Below are positions 1 through 8,881 of a DNA stretch of 64,000 nt, piece after piece. A program made the translations under genes and the position numbers. Source of the DNA: Deinococcus koreensis (GTDB lineage Bacteria > Deinococcota > Deinococci > Deinococcales > Deinococcaceae); the NCBI RefSeq assembly GCF_002901445.1, contig NZ_PPPD01000003.1:62001-126000 (forward strand). Direction: 5' to 3'. Below the pieces are notes generated by a model that worked only from the letters and a program-made list of their open reading frames with translations, did no database searches and was not told where the DNA came from. Positions within the stretch are counted from its first letter, which is position 1, and every line of letters begins with the position of its first letter.

Positions 1-1007
1 GGGTAGCTCTGGCCGTCGGCGGTGTGCAGCGTGTCGCCGCGCACCTCACGGATGGGCGAGGTCACGAGTTCCACGTTGGGCCGGGTCAGCGCCGGGTAGT
101 AGGTGTCGCTGACCAGGATGCGCTTGCAACCCAGGCGGTAGTCCGGGGTCAGCTTCGCCCGCAGCGCCGGATCGGCCACCTGGGCCTCCAGATGGGCCCG
201 CGCCGCGCCCTCGGCCAGCGCCCCGACCCGCGCGTTCGAGAAGGTGAGGTGACGCAGCTCGGCCTCGCCGAAGATCAGTTGCCTGGAGGCCCGCTGCAGC
301 AGGGGAAAACGCCGGAACAGGGCCCGCCGGCGGGGGCTGGTGGGCTGATCCAGGCGGGGCAGCACCCAGGGCGGAGTGCGCTGGAACACAGTGACGCGCC
401 CGGCCAGGGGCTGGATCTCCGGCACGAACTGCACGGCTGAAGCCCCGGTGCCGATCACAGCCACCCGCTTGCCGCGCAGGTCGGCGCCGTGATCCCACTG
501 CGCGGAGTGGAAGCGCGTCCCCGAAAAGCTCTCCAGGCCGGGAAGGGCCGGCCAGCGGGGCTCGATCAGCGGCCCGTGGCCGGAGATCAGCACGCGGGCG
601 GTGTACTCGCCCTGGCTGGTCTGGATGCGCCAGCGGGCTTCGGCGGCGTCCCACTCGGCGCGCACCACCTCATGGTGCAGGCGCAGGTGGGGGCGCAGGC
701 CGCTGCGGGTGGCGGTGTCGCGCAGGTAGGCGAGGATTTCGGGCTGCCGGGCGTAGCGGTGAGACCAGTCCGGGTTGGGGGCGAACGAGAACGAATACAG
801 GTCGCTGCGGATGTCGCAGGCGCAGCCCGGATAGGTGTTGTCGCGCCAGGTGCCGCCGACCTCGCCGGCGCGCTCGAAGATCACGAAGTCCGTGATGCCC
901 CGCCGCTTCAGGGCCAGTCCCATGCCCAGCCCGGCGAACCCCGCGCCCAGGATCGCCACGCCGACCTCCGTGCGGCCGACCCCCATGCTGTTGCCGTCGG
1001 TGATCAT
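1..1007 (-). CDS. Flavin-containing (Baeyer-Villiger type) monooxygenase, 3' end cut by window
   Basis: Predicted FAD/NADPH-dependent monooxygenase that would insert oxygen into ketones or related carbonyl compounds in the cytoplasm. Reading from 1007 gives an N-terminal Rossmann motif GAGFAG (residues 21-26), a GGTW segment (51-54) and FSGTRFHSAQW (161-171), which fits the FxGxxxHxxxW fingerprint of Baeyer-Villiger monooxygenases. A second nucleotide-binding motif, GTGASA, follows. The frame is open to the left edge, so about 335 residues are present and the C-terminus lies outside. The ATG overlaps the stop of the upstream hydrolase by 4 bases, implying co-translation. A Met seven residues in is an alternative start. 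The substrate cannot be told. Confidence 0.85.
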   Translation of the reverse strand, partial: MITDGNSMGVGRTEVGVAILGAGFAGLGMGLALKRRGITDFVIFERAGEVGGTWRDNTYPGCACDIRSDLYSFSFAPNPDWSHRYARQPEILAYLRDTATRSGLRPHLRLHHEVVRAEWDAAEARWRIQTSQGEYTARVLISGHGPLIEPRWPALPGLESFSGTRFHSAQWDHGADLRGKRVAVIGTGASAVQFVPEIQPLAGRVTVFQRTPPWVLPRLDQPTSPRRRALFRRFPLLQRASRQLIFGEAELRHLTFSNARVGALAEGAARAHLEAQVADPALRAKLTPDYRLGCKRILVSDTYYPALTRPNVELVTSPIREVRGDTLHTADGQSY

Positions 1008-1978
1008 GCCTCCTCCTTCAGGAAAGCGCGCAGCCGCGCGGCGAAATCATCGGCCTGCTCGACCTGCGGAAGGTGCCCGGTGTCCGGGTACAGGTGGGTG
1101 AGGGCGTGGGGGTAGGCGCGCCGGGCCTCCTCCAGATGGTCGGCGGGCAGGATCAGGTCGCGTTCGCCCCACACGATCAGGGTGGGCACGTTCAGCGTGG
1201 CGAGCCGGCCCTGCAGTTCCCGGCGCCACGCGGGCCGGATGCCGCGCCAGGTGCCCAGGTGGCGCACCACCCGCAGGTAGGCGCGGGCCAGCCCCGGCTG
1301 CCGGGCGAGCACCCCGGTGTGCTCAAAGCGCGCCTGGGTGGCGTGCCGGGCGTCGTGGAAGAGGCTCTGCACCACCCGCCGGTCGGCGCCGGGACTGGGC
1401 CGGAGCAGCCCCTCCCCCAGCCCCGGCACGCTCAGCAGGCGCAGGGCCAGGGTCACGCTCTGGCCGAAGCCCGCGCTGCCCACCAGCACCAGCCCCCGGA
1501 CGCGGCCCGGATACTGCGCGGCGAATTGCTGCGCCACCGCGCCCCCCAGCGAGTGGCCGACCAGCACCACCGGCTCCCGGACGCCCACGGCGTCCAGATA
1601 GCGCTCCACGAAGCGGGCCAGCCCGGCCAGGGTGTAGGGCACGTCCGGCTTGTCGCTCAGGCCGAAACCGATCAGATCCGGCACGAGCAGGCGGTGATCG
1701 GGCGCGAGCCGCCGTACCGTCTCCTCCCAGTCCTCCAGGCTGCGGCCGATGCCGTGCAGCAGCACCACCGGCGGCCCGCTGCCGGTCTGCCCAGCGGGCT
1801 GCTCGGCGGTCGGCCCAGCGGGCTGCACGGCGGTCGGCCCACCCGTGAGCAGGTGCCGCACCCGCACGCCCGACACGGTGACATAGCTGGGGACGAAGGT
1901 GGGCTCCGGCGGGGGCGACGGGAACCGGGGCTCGGGGATCGGGCCGGCGGGGTCGGGCGTGACGGGGGTCGGGGTCAT
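1004..1978 (-). CDS. Alpha/beta hydrolase
   Basis: Cytoplasmic alpha/beta-hydrolase-fold enzyme, likely an esterase or lactone/ester hydrolase. Motifs seen: the oxyanion-hole segment LLHGIG, the nucleophile elbow GHSLGG (Ser about 143 from this start) and a C-terminal TGHLPQVE carrying the catalytic His; an acid sits in the WGERD segment. The ATG at 1978 is chosen because residues before it are proline-rich; an in-frame GTG at 2017 is possible. A small duplication near 1790-1845 repeats a PTAxQPAG unit close to the N-terminus. It is coupled by ATGA overlap to the Baeyer-Villiger-type monooxygenase downstream. That pairing suggests ketone to ester to acid plus alcohol, but this is inference from context. 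Confidence 0.85.
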   Translation of the reverse strand: MTPTPVTPDPAGPIPEPRFPSPPPEPTFVPSYVTVSGVRVRHLLTGGPTAVQPAGPTAEQPAGQTGSGPPVVLLHGIGRSLEDWEETVRRLAPDHRLLVPDLIGFGLSDKPDVPYTLAGLARFVERYLDAVGVREPVVLVGHSLGGAVAQQFAAQYPGRVRGLVLVGSAGFGQSVTLALRLLSVPGLGEGLLRPSPGADRRVVQSLFHDARHATQARFEHTGVLARQPGLARAYLRVVRHLGTWRGIRPAWRRELQGRLATLNVPTLIVWGERDLILPADHLEEARRAYPHALTHLYPDTGHLPQVEQADDFAARLRAFLKEEA

Positions 1979-2253
1979 GGGTGCAGCGGCCCTCCAGGGC
2001 GGGAGTCGGTATGGCACAGGCCCGGCTCGGCAGGCCCACGGACGCGTGTGGTCTCCCGATGGTACAGGGCGTCGCGGCGCCGGAGTCCGGAGGATCGTGA
2101 GGTGACCCGCCGTGACCCCGGGTGAGCCCCGACGCGGCCGCCGGCTGGACGCCTCCCCAGGGACGCCCGACCCTGCTCATGCCGACAGGCCACGGGGCAG
2201 GGGACGAATCCGCCCCTGCCCCGTCCTGATGCGCGTTGCGGCTGACCCGCAGA

Positions 2254-3678
2254 TCAGCGGCCGACGAGTTCCGGCACCGCCGGACGGACGTTCACGGTGC
2301 GGGAAAAGACGTTGTCCGGGTCGAGCCCCGCCTTGATCCGGGCGACCCTCTCCAGCGTGCGGGCCGTGAAGGCGGCGCGGGCCGGCTCGCGGTCGCGCTC
2401 GCCCACGAAGTTGCCGTACAGGCCGCTGCTCTGCGCGGCGAAGGGGGCCCACAGCCGCTCGGTGGTGGCCCAGGCCAGGTCGTCCAGTGAGGCGTCCGGC
2501 ACCGCCTGGGAGACCATCAGCAGGAAGGGGGCCCGACGGTGGCTGAAGGCCGTAGCGCTGTCCGGCACGCGGGCCAGCTGCCCTCCCAGCGGGCGCAGCT
2601 GCACGATCATGCCGGGCTGCATGACCTGGATCTCGTGGCCCAGGGCCAGCAGGGCGCCGGGCGTGAGTTCGGGCAGGAAGCCGGAGCGGATGGCGTGCCG
2701 GAAGCCGCCCATGGCCGCCTCGGCGGTCATCTCGAACAGGGCCGGGTAGGGCATGGGGCCGGTCAGGTCGATGGCCGCGTGGCCCAGGGCGCGCAGGGGC
2801 GCGAAGGCGGCCGGGGCGCCGCCCAGCTCTCCCGAGTAGCAGCTGAACACCGCGAAGATGGTCGTGCCCACCAGATGGGGCGGCACGAAGGGCGCGGGGG
2901 GGGCGGCCATGAACACGCCCTGCATGGTCAGGGCGTCGGGGGCCTGCAGGGCCAGCCGGGCGAAGTCGCCCATCAGGCGGGCGGCCTCGGCGGGCTCGTC
3001 GGCCGCGAAGGCCAGCAGGCCGCCGTAGATCAGCCCGGCGGGGTGGGACTCGAACTCCAGGGCCGTGATGACCCCCAGGTTCGCGCCGGCGCCGCGCAGC
3101 GCCCAGAAGACCTCGGGGTGCTCGGTCTCGCTCACCCGCAGGAGGTCGCCCCGCGCCGTGACCAGTTCCGCCGCGCGCAGCCGGTCGACCGCCAGGCCGT
3201 ACTGGCGCACGAACCAGCCGATCCCGCCGCCCTGCGTGAGCCCGCCGACGCCGACCGCCGCGACGTCGCCCGCGGTGATGGCCAGCCCGTGAACCTGCAG
3301 CGCCCCGGCCACCTCGCCCCAGGTCAGGCCGGGTTCCAGGCGGACGTGGCGGGAAGCGGGATCGATCTGCAGGCCCTTCATGCCGCGCAGGTCGATCACC
3401 AGCCCGTCCTGCACGGTGCCGAAGCCCGCCGGGCTGTGGCCGCCGCCGCGCACGGCCAGGGGCAGGCCCTGGGCCACCGCGTGGCGCACGGCCTGGGCCA
3501 CGCCGGCCGCGTCCTGGGGGCGGGCGATCAGCGCGGGCCGCAGGTCGTCGGCGGCGGCGTTCCACACGGCGCGGGCCCCGTCGTAGCCGGCCTCGCCGCG
3601 CCGGATCAGGGTGCCGCGAAAGGTGGAGGAGAAGGTCTCGAAGGCGGGGTGGGTGGGGCTGGAGACGGACTGGGTCAT
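2254..3678 (-). CDS. FAD-binding oxidoreductase, berberine-bridge-enzyme type
   Basis: 474-residue oxidase of the PCMH/VAO flavoprotein family. The PCMH-type FAD domain fills roughly residues 45-210 and contains RGGGHS, whose His81 is the expected 8-alpha-histidyl FAD attachment site. The second attachment Cys found in bicovalent members is absent: the matching segment reads GVGGLTQGGG, so attachment is probably single. The C-terminus has the BBE signature ending in LDPDNVF. The ATG at 3678 is preceded by AGGAG at good spacing. It lies 68 bases from the multicopper oxidase stop. Typical relatives oxidise sugars, alkaloids or alcohols with O2; the substrate is unknown here. Confidence 0.85.
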   Translation of the reverse strand: MTQSVSSPTHPAFETFSSTFRGTLIRRGEAGYDGARAVWNAAADDLRPALIARPQDAAGVAQAVRHAVAQGLPLAVRGGGHSPAGFGTVQDGLVIDLRGMKGLQIDPASRHVRLEPGLTWGEVAGALQVHGLAITAGDVAAVGVGGLTQGGGIGWFVRQYGLAVDRLRAAELVTARGDLLRVSETEHPEVFWALRGAGANLGVITALEFESHPAGLIYGGLLAFAADEPAEAARLMGDFARLALQAPDALTMQGVFMAAPPAPFVPPHLVGTTIFAVFSCYSGELGGAPAAFAPLRALGHAAIDLTGPMPYPALFEMTAEAAMGGFRHAIRSGFLPELTPGALLALGHEIQVMQPGMIVQLRPLGGQLARVPDSATAFSHRRAPFLLMVSQAVPDASLDDLAWATTERLWAPFAAQSSGLYGNFVGERDREPARAAFTARTLERVARIKAGLDPDNVFSRTVNVRPAVPELVGR

Positions 3679-3746
3679 GGTGGGCTCCTGAACGGTGGAA
3701 GGGGCGGAGTTGGGAAGGTGGACGTGGTGACCGGGCACCGCAGCGT

Positions 3747-5141
3747 TCAGCTCACGCGCACCACCCCTTGCATGAACGGGTGCGGCTGGCAGCGGTAGCG
3801 GAACTCGCCGGGCTGGTCGAAGGTGAAGGTGAAGGAGGCGCCAGGGGGCAGTTCGTGGATCCGGTCTTGACCACCGCTCGTGAGCACCAGATGGTGGATC
3901 ACCGGATCGGCGTTCGTCCACGTCACGGCGGTGCCTGCGCGGATCTGCAGCTCGGCCGGCCCGTACTCGAAGTTGGCGATGCGGATCACGCTGGCGCCTG
4001 TGGGGGCCGGCGCGGGGGCGGCGTGGTCGTGGGCCGGGCGGCCCGTGGGGAGGGGCTGGGGGCTGGCGGGCGGCGCAGGGGTCTGTGCGCCGGGGGGCGG
4101 GATGGTCGGCGCGTGGTGGTCGTGGGCCGCAGCGGGCGGGGCCAGGGTGCCGTCGGCGCGCCGGGCGGGGCCGCCCGTGACCATGAAGTGCATGCCGCCC
4201 GGATACACGCCCCCGTTGACGTTCTGCGGGGTGGTGTGGTCGTGGAAGGGAAAGGCGCCGTCGCGGCCCTTCACCAGCAGGTCGTAGCGCTCGCCGGGCA
4301 GCACGGGCAGGGTGTCGGCCTCGAAGGGCGCCGGCAGGTCGTGGCCGTCCTTGGCGAGCACCAGAAAGCTGTGGCCGTGCAGGTGCAGGCTGTGCGGCTG
4401 GGCCCCCATGTGGATCACGCGCAGCAGGTGAAGCTCGCCCTCCGGCACCGGCACGTCGGGGATGAGCGGGTAGGTTCTGCCGTTCACCAGGAACAGGTCA
4501 GGCTGGACGTCGTGCTTCAGGTCGGCCGGGTTCTGGCGGCTGTCCCACTCGTCGAGGATCAGGGTGTGTTCGGCCGTCCAGGGGCGCCCCTCGCCGGCCC
4601 GCGGCTCGACGATCAGCGCGCCGTACATGCCCATGTCGAGGTGGACGTTGGTCTGGAAGTGGCAGTGGTAGGCGTGCGTGCCGGCCTGCGTCGCCACGAA
4701 CTCGTAGGTGTACGACCCTCCCGGCAGGATCTGGGTGCTGGTGTGCGGCACGCCGTCCATCTCCTGCGCCAGCGAGGTGATGCCGTGGGCGTGCAGGGCG
4801 TGCGGCTGGTCGTGGGTATTGACCACCCGGATCCGCACGAGGTCACCGACCTGCACGCGCAGTTCGGGGCCGGGCACCGTGGCGGGCTGGCCGGGCAGGC
4901 CAAAGGCCCACTGCTCCACGCTCACACCGGGCGAGATCTCGGTCTGCACACGGTGAATCTCGAGGGTGAACTCGCGCCGCTCGCCGGTCGCCTCGGCCAG
5001 CGGCACCGTGCCCACGCGCTGCTGGACGAACGACTGGATCAGGGCGCCCCGGCTGGGCGTGCCCTGGGCCAGGGCGGGGGCGCCCAGCACCGGCAGACAC
5101 AGGGCCAGCACCAGACTCAGGAAGTGGGGGCGACTGAACAT
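3747..5141 (-). CDS. Multicopper oxidase with fused C-terminal plastocyanin-like domain
   Basis: Exported 464-residue copper oxidase. A hydrophobic signal peptide ends near residue 26. Domain 1 (about 55-180) has HALHAHG (114-120) and a type 1 copper motif HCH at 159-161 followed by His167 and Met172. Domain 2 (about 190-325) has HLHGHSF (253-259) and FHDH (299-302 region) but no Cys, so only domain 1 should hold a blue copper, the arrangement of type C two-domain oxidases. A His/Pro-rich linker (340-383) joins a cupredoxin (385-464) with His416, Cys451, His454 and Met457. The fused cupredoxin may be an electron-transfer module. The gene reads as leaderless (see promoter at 5148-5182). Confidence 0.88.
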   Translation of the reverse strand: MFSRPHFLSLVLALCLPVLGAPALAQGTPSRGALIQSFVQQRVGTVPLAEATGERREFTLEIHRVQTEISPGVSVEQWAFGLPGQPATVPGPELRVQVGDLVRIRVVNTHDQPHALHAHGITSLAQEMDGVPHTSTQILPGGSYTYEFVATQAGTHAYHCHFQTNVHLDMGMYGALIVEPRAGEGRPWTAEHTLILDEWDSRQNPADLKHDVQPDLFLVNGRTYPLIPDVPVPEGELHLLRVIHMGAQPHSLHLHGHSFLVLAKDGHDLPAPFEADTLPVLPGERYDLLVKGRDGAFPFHDHTTPQNVNGGVYPGGMHFMVTGGPARRADGTLAPPAAAHDHHAPTIPPPGAQTPAPPASPQPLPTGRPAHDHAAPAPAPTGASVIRIANFEYGPAELQIRAGTAVTWTNADPVIHHLVLTSGGQDRIHELPPGASFTFTFDQPGEFRYRCQPHPFMQGVVRVS

Positions 5142-5147
5142 GGCGCC

Positions 5148-5182
5148 ACCCTATTCAGGGGTGCGTGATTGAGGCGTGATTG
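5148..5182 (-). promoter_or_regulatory. Leaderless-type promoter and direct repeat upstream of the multicopper oxidase gene
   Basis: On the minus strand TAGGGT (5148-5153) lies exactly 6 bases before the ATG at 5141, with no Shine-Dalgarno sequence, as for Deinococcus leaderless genes. The -35 area is overlaid by two copies of GCGTGATTG (plus-strand 5163-5171 and 5174-5182), 11 bases apart, which would present a regulator on one helix face. The regulator is not known. Confidence 0.45.
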
Positions 5183-5393
5183 CGTCCTGGTGGAGCGGCA
5201 CGCCATCTGGCCTATGGGCGGGGCAGCCCCTGTGAACCAGCAGGCTGGCCGGCGGGCCGCCACCTTGTCGCGGCTTCCCAGACGAGGCTCCTCGAACACT
5301 GGGAGAATGGCCGGAGGATGGGCCGAGGCGACCGGCGACCCGCCGGGACAGGGCTGAGCCTGTTCCTCGGCCACGTCCCAGAGGAGTGTTCCC

Positions 5394-5942
5394 ATGTCCA
5401 TCCTGACGTCCCGCCTGGAACTCCGGCCCCTGCGCCCGGACGACGCCCCTGCCCTGGCGGCCTATCGCAACGACCCGGCCATCGCCGCGTTCCAGGGCTG
5501 GCCGCTGCCCTACGGACTGAGCGACGCCGCCGCGCTGATCGACGAGATGGCCGGCCGCACCCTGGGTGTCGAACCCGGCTGGGTGCAGTGGGGGGTCGCG
5601 CGGCCCGGTGGCCCCCTTCTCGGGGACGTGGCCCTGCGCCGGCACGGGCCTCAGGCCGAGATCGGCCTCACGCTGGCGCCCGCCTCGCACGGCCAGGGCT
5701 TCGCCACCGAGGCCGGCCTGGCCCTGCTGGCGCACGCCTTCGGCACGCTGAAACTGCGCCGCCTGCACGCCGGCATCGATCCGCGCAACCTCACCGTGAC
5801 GCGCCTGCTGGCCCGCCTGAGCTTCCGGCACGAGGGCACCTTACGGGAGGCCTACGAGCACCGGGGCGAGTGGGCCGACGAGGCGCTGTACGCCCTGCTG
5901 GCGAGCGAATGGGCTCAATCCGGAGCAGATCGGGAGGCGTGA
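5394..5942 (+). CDS. GNAT family N-acetyltransferase (RimJ/RimL-like)
   Basis: 182-residue acetyl-CoA-dependent N-acetyltransferase. It opens with TSRLELRPLRPDDA, typical of the RimJ/RimL subgroup, and carries the acetyl-CoA loop region SHGQGFATEAGLALL, followed by the usual LHAGIDPRN and LARLSFRHEG segments in which a conserved Asn and Arg sit. Length fits the family. GAGG at good distance precedes the ATG at 5394. It is divergent from the multicopper oxidase gene and has no operon partner. The acceptor (ribosomal protein, peptide or small amine) cannot be deduced. Confidence 0.88.
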   Translation: MSILTSRLELRPLRPDDAPALAAYRNDPAIAAFQGWPLPYGLSDAAALIDEMAGRTLGVEPGWVQWGVARPGGPLLGDVALRRHGPQAEIGLTLAPASHGQGFATEAGLALLAHAFGTLKLRRLHAGIDPRNLTVTRLLARLSFRHEGTLREAYEHRGEWADEALYALLASEWAQSGADREA

Positions 5943-6026
5943 GGGGCCGCCCAGGGGCCGGCCCCTCTCCAGGCTTCAGGACGTCCAGCCAGGGGAAGCA
6001 CGCGCCCGCCGGCACATGTCTGCGCC

Positions 6027-6665
6027 TCAGCCGAGAGTGCGGTCTCCCGCCGGCGTCGGCTGTTTCGACCGGGGCTCCAGGGTGGAGGCCAGCGAGACCC
6101 GCCAGACGACCGGGGTGCCGCTGGCCGAGAGCTGATGGCAGCGCACGACGGCCACTCCAGAGAAGGCGCTGGCAACCAGGACATCGAACTCGGCCCGGTC
6201 GAAGAAGTTGCTGAGGTTCAGTCGCCGGGTCAGCGTGGGCTGGGTGCGGCCGGGGGAAAGGGCAAAGGTGTAGACCACACCCTGCCCCCACTCCGCCACC
6301 TGGGCCGCCCAGTCGGGCTCGGCCGGCGTCCAGCCTCCGGCCAGATCCAGGGCCAGGGCGTAGTCCAGCGCCAGTTCCGTCCAGCCCTCGAAGGGCCGGC
6401 GCCCAGGGTGGGCCGGCTCCGGGTCTCCGGGATCCGGGCCGCCATGTTCGTCGAGTCTGCCCGGCGTGCCGATCCAGAGGCCGTGGCCCTGCCGCAGGCT
6501 GAGGTGCGCGCCCTGCAGGTCGGCGCTGTCCTGCACGACATCGCCCAGGATACCCCGTGCCCAGAGGGCCGACAGGTGGCCGAAGCGCGAGTCGCGCCGG
6601 GCGAGCTGCTCCAGGGTCAGCTCCAGACTGTACTGCGGTGGGTGGGGCGCGTACTGGACGTGCAT
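6027..6665 (-). CDS. Hypothetical protein, 212 aa
   Basis: Not recognised. An AGGAGG Shine-Dalgarno lies 9 bases before the ATG at 6665, and codon use matches the neighbours, so it is likely real. The protein is soluble (no signal peptide or membrane segment), rich in Trp and Leu, with a proline-rich acidic central stretch. It ends convergently against the acetyltransferase gene, with the two stops about 85 bases apart. Confidence 0.6.
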   Translation of the reverse strand: MHVQYAPHPPQYSLELTLEQLARRDSRFGHLSALWARGILGDVVQDSADLQGAHLSLRQGHGLWIGTPGRLDEHGGPDPGDPEPAHPGRRPFEGWTELALDYALALDLAGGWTPAEPDWAAQVAEWGQGVVYTFALSPGRTQPTLTRRLNLSNFFDRAEFDVLVASAFSGVAVVRCHQLSASGTPVVWRVSLASTLEPRSKQPTPAGDRTLG

Positions 6666-6752
6666 GGGCGATGCCTCCTGTGATTCAGGCCCCTGCGTGA
6701 CCGCCGCGCTGCCGGGCGTCCTGGCCTGTGGTTCGACCGTACAGCGGCGACC

Positions 6753-6890
6753 GTGATTGCCCGATGATCGAAGTGTGCGCCCCCAGATGACCGGCCGTCA
6801 ATTCGGAACCGGGCGGGAAACGGTGGCCGGCACGGTTCAGGAAGTGGAAATCGGCGACGCTACAGACCCGGCGGATCATCGGGCAATCAC
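6753..6890. repeat. 138-bp element bounded by a perfect 17-bp inverted repeat
   Basis: GTGATTGCCCGATGATC (6753-6769) is repeated exactly in inverted orientation at 6874-6890, enclosing 104 bases with no gene. It lies between two divergent genes. A further CAGCG/CGCTG pair flanks the arms with a 6-base offset. It could be a small non-autonomous mobile element or a paired regulator site; no clear target-site duplication is seen. Confidence 0.55.
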
Positions 6891-6948
6891 CGCTGCCCTC
6901 CTACACTCCGGCCACTTCCAGCACCGGAAGTTCCCGGAGGAACCCCTG

Positions 6949-7443
6949 ATGAAGCACCCAGTCCGCACCCTCGCCCTGCTCGCCCTGACCTCCCTGGCCC
7001 CGGCCCAGGCCGCGCCGGCCAGTCCATCCCTGCCCAGCGGGCTCGTGGGGAGCTGGCTGTTCGGTTCGCTGGGCACCATCGGCTACACGAACACCCGAAC
7101 CGGCGAGTGGCAGAACGCCTCCAGCACCGGCGAACTCGTCACCATCCGCGCCGACGGCCGCTACGAGCGTACGCGGATGCTGGTCATGACGACCTACAGC
7201 TGCACCTCCAGGCTGCACATCTACGAGAAGGGCACGGTCAGCGTGTCCGGCACCCAGCTGCGCTACCAGCCGCAGGAGGGCGTCAACCAGGGCTACACCT
7301 GCTCGCCCTCGAACGGCTGGCGCACCACCACACTCAGTCCCGAGAGCTACACCCTCGCGCTGGGCAAGGACTCAGCCGGCCGGCCCCAGCTCACCCTCCA
7401 CTCCGACAAGGCGACCTACCAGTACCGGCCCTACCAGCCCTAG
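6949..7443 (+). CDS. Secreted hypothetical protein, 164 aa
   Basis: Not recognised by family. The start at 6949 is set by GGAGG eight bases upstream and by the clean signal peptide that follows (basic MKHPVR, hydrophobic core, cleavage near AQA-AP). The mature part has two Cys (in TTYSCTS and GYTCSP) that could form a disulfide, and alternates Thr/Ser/Tyr strands suggestive of a small beta-barrel. The GLVGSWLFGS opening resembles lipocalin-like secreted proteins, but this is only a resemblance. Confidence 0.7.
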   Translation: MKHPVRTLALLALTSLAPAQAAPASPSLPSGLVGSWLFGSLGTIGYTNTRTGEWQNASSTGELVTIRADGRYERTRMLVMTTYSCTSRLHIYEKGTVSVSGTQLRYQPQEGVNQGYTCSPSNGWRTTTLSPESYTLALGKDSAGRPQLTLHSDKATYQYRPYQP

Positions 7444-7566
7444 GCCGCACGGAGCAGACCGCGAGCCCTGCCCTGTCCCGACCACTCTCCAGGGTTCTGC
7501 GGAGGTCACTGGCTATGAAGGACAGTGGCCGGACACGCCTGATCCAGCCACCGTCAGGACGGTCGC

Positions 7567-8403
7567 TCAGGGCCGGGCCACGTACACCCCGGCGCGGTCG
7601 ACGCCGTTGCTGGTGCCGCCGATGCAGCTGCCGCTGAGCGGCTTGAAATCCAGGGTCGTCCGCGCGGCCGGCGGCCCCAGGTAGTCGCCCACCACCAGCG
7701 GCGTGCGCGTGCCGTCCTTGTGCACCTCGGTCGCCGTCACCGTGTAGTGCCCTACGGGAATGTCGTAGAGCAGGTTCTCGCCCACGCGGGCCGACTTCAC
7801 CACCGTCTGCCCGGCGCTGCCGTCGATCAGCGGGCCGTCCGGCACCAGCCGGAGTTCCACGCTGGAGTCACCGGCGACGAGCTGCTGAGCGTCGCTCCAG
7901 GTCTTGTGGTAGATGCGCACGTCACCCCCGAAGAAAGTGTTGGTGCCGTCGGGCATCGCGCCCGTGATGCGCCACCTGAAGTTCCGCGTGATCGTGCCGG
8001 TGGGATCCGGGCTGAAGGCGTCGTACTCGCTGACGCTGCCGGCGGCGAGTCGCTGGCAGAAGGTCTGACCGCGGTACTCGGTCTGGATGGCGGCGTAGGT
8101 GCGGTAGGGGACGTTGATGAGCGGCGGCGAGACGTAGCGGCCCTGGGCGTCGGAGTGCAGGGTCACGAGGCCGGTGGTCAGCGCGGGCAGTACCCAGATC
8201 AGCGCGCCGGCGATGGGCTGGCCGTGCTGGTCGAGCACCTGCCCGCTGACGGTCTTGGGCAACTTCATGCTGGGCGGTGAAGGGGTCGGAGGAGTGCTGG
8301 TGGGCGGCGTGTTCGCGGCCGAGGTGGTGCCGCTGCAGGACATCAGCGACAGGGCGAGCAGGGCGGTCAGGCCGAGGGCAAGACGGGGGGTGCGGGTGGA
8401 CAT
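7567..8403 (-). CDS. Putative lipoprotein with carboxypeptidase-regulatory-like beta-sandwich
   Basis: 278-residue envelope protein. The N-terminus has a lipoprotein signal ending LSLMSC, so Cys23 or nearby should be lipidated. A Thr/Pro/Ser-rich spacer follows, then SGQVLDQHGQPIAGALIWV, typical of the carboxypeptidase regulatory-like (CarboxypepD_reg) domain. The rest resembles further beta-sandwich repeats, with Cys residues in QTFCQRL and SGSCIGG. It converges with the secreted-protein gene that ends at 7443. Probably a surface or scaffold protein; no enzymatic motif is visible. Confidence 0.72.
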   Translation of the reverse strand: MSTRTPRLALGLTALLALSLMSCSGTTSAANTPPTSTPPTPSPPSMKLPKTVSGQVLDQHGQPIAGALIWVLPALTTGLVTLHSDAQGRYVSPPLINVPYRTYAAIQTEYRGQTFCQRLAAGSVSEYDAFSPDPTGTITRNFRWRITGAMPDGTNTFFGGDVRIYHKTWSDAQQLVAGDSSVELRLVPDGPLIDGSAGQTVVKSARVGENLLYDIPVGHYTVTATEVHKDGTRTPLVVGDYLGPPAARTTLDFKPLSGSCIGGTSNGVDRAGVYVARP

Positions 8404-8881
8404 GAAGACCTCTCAGTCCGGACGGAGCCGGTGGGTGAAACGGGGGCGGAGCAGGGTGACGTCCGAACTGACCGGGCCGGTTCACAGCACGCGCTGGGCA
8501 GGAGATGAACAGTCAGATCAGAGGGCGTCTCAGGGGTGGAGCCTCCTTGCCTTAAGGGCGAGGCCACCATACGGAGCAGACGATGATCGGGAAATGGTCG
8601 GCGCATGGTCACGGGTCAGAGATGCCGGAGCGATCCCGGATGCGGAGGCGTTCCCGACAACGCCCCCCGGCTGTCCGATATCCAGCGGCTGGCCGCCCAT
8701 GGCTGCCACGCCCGCTCTGCCTCGCAGTGTCACCGTTCGATCCCTGGCCGTACCTTGACTCATGGATGCCACCGGGCTCAGCGGGTCGCCGCCCGCTGTC
8801 AGCAGATGGGACTTGCCGCGCCACGCCGGGGCGCCACGGCCCGAAGGCAGCGGGGCGATCCGGGGCGGCGCAGTGGCCCGC
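8404..8881. other. Intergenic stretch without a supportable gene
   Basis: Between the lipoprotein start and the LuxR-type remnant. Open frames exist on both strands but show no recognisable domain, no good ribosome binding site and no codon bias like the neighbours. No clear hairpin or repeat was found. Confidence 0.5.
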
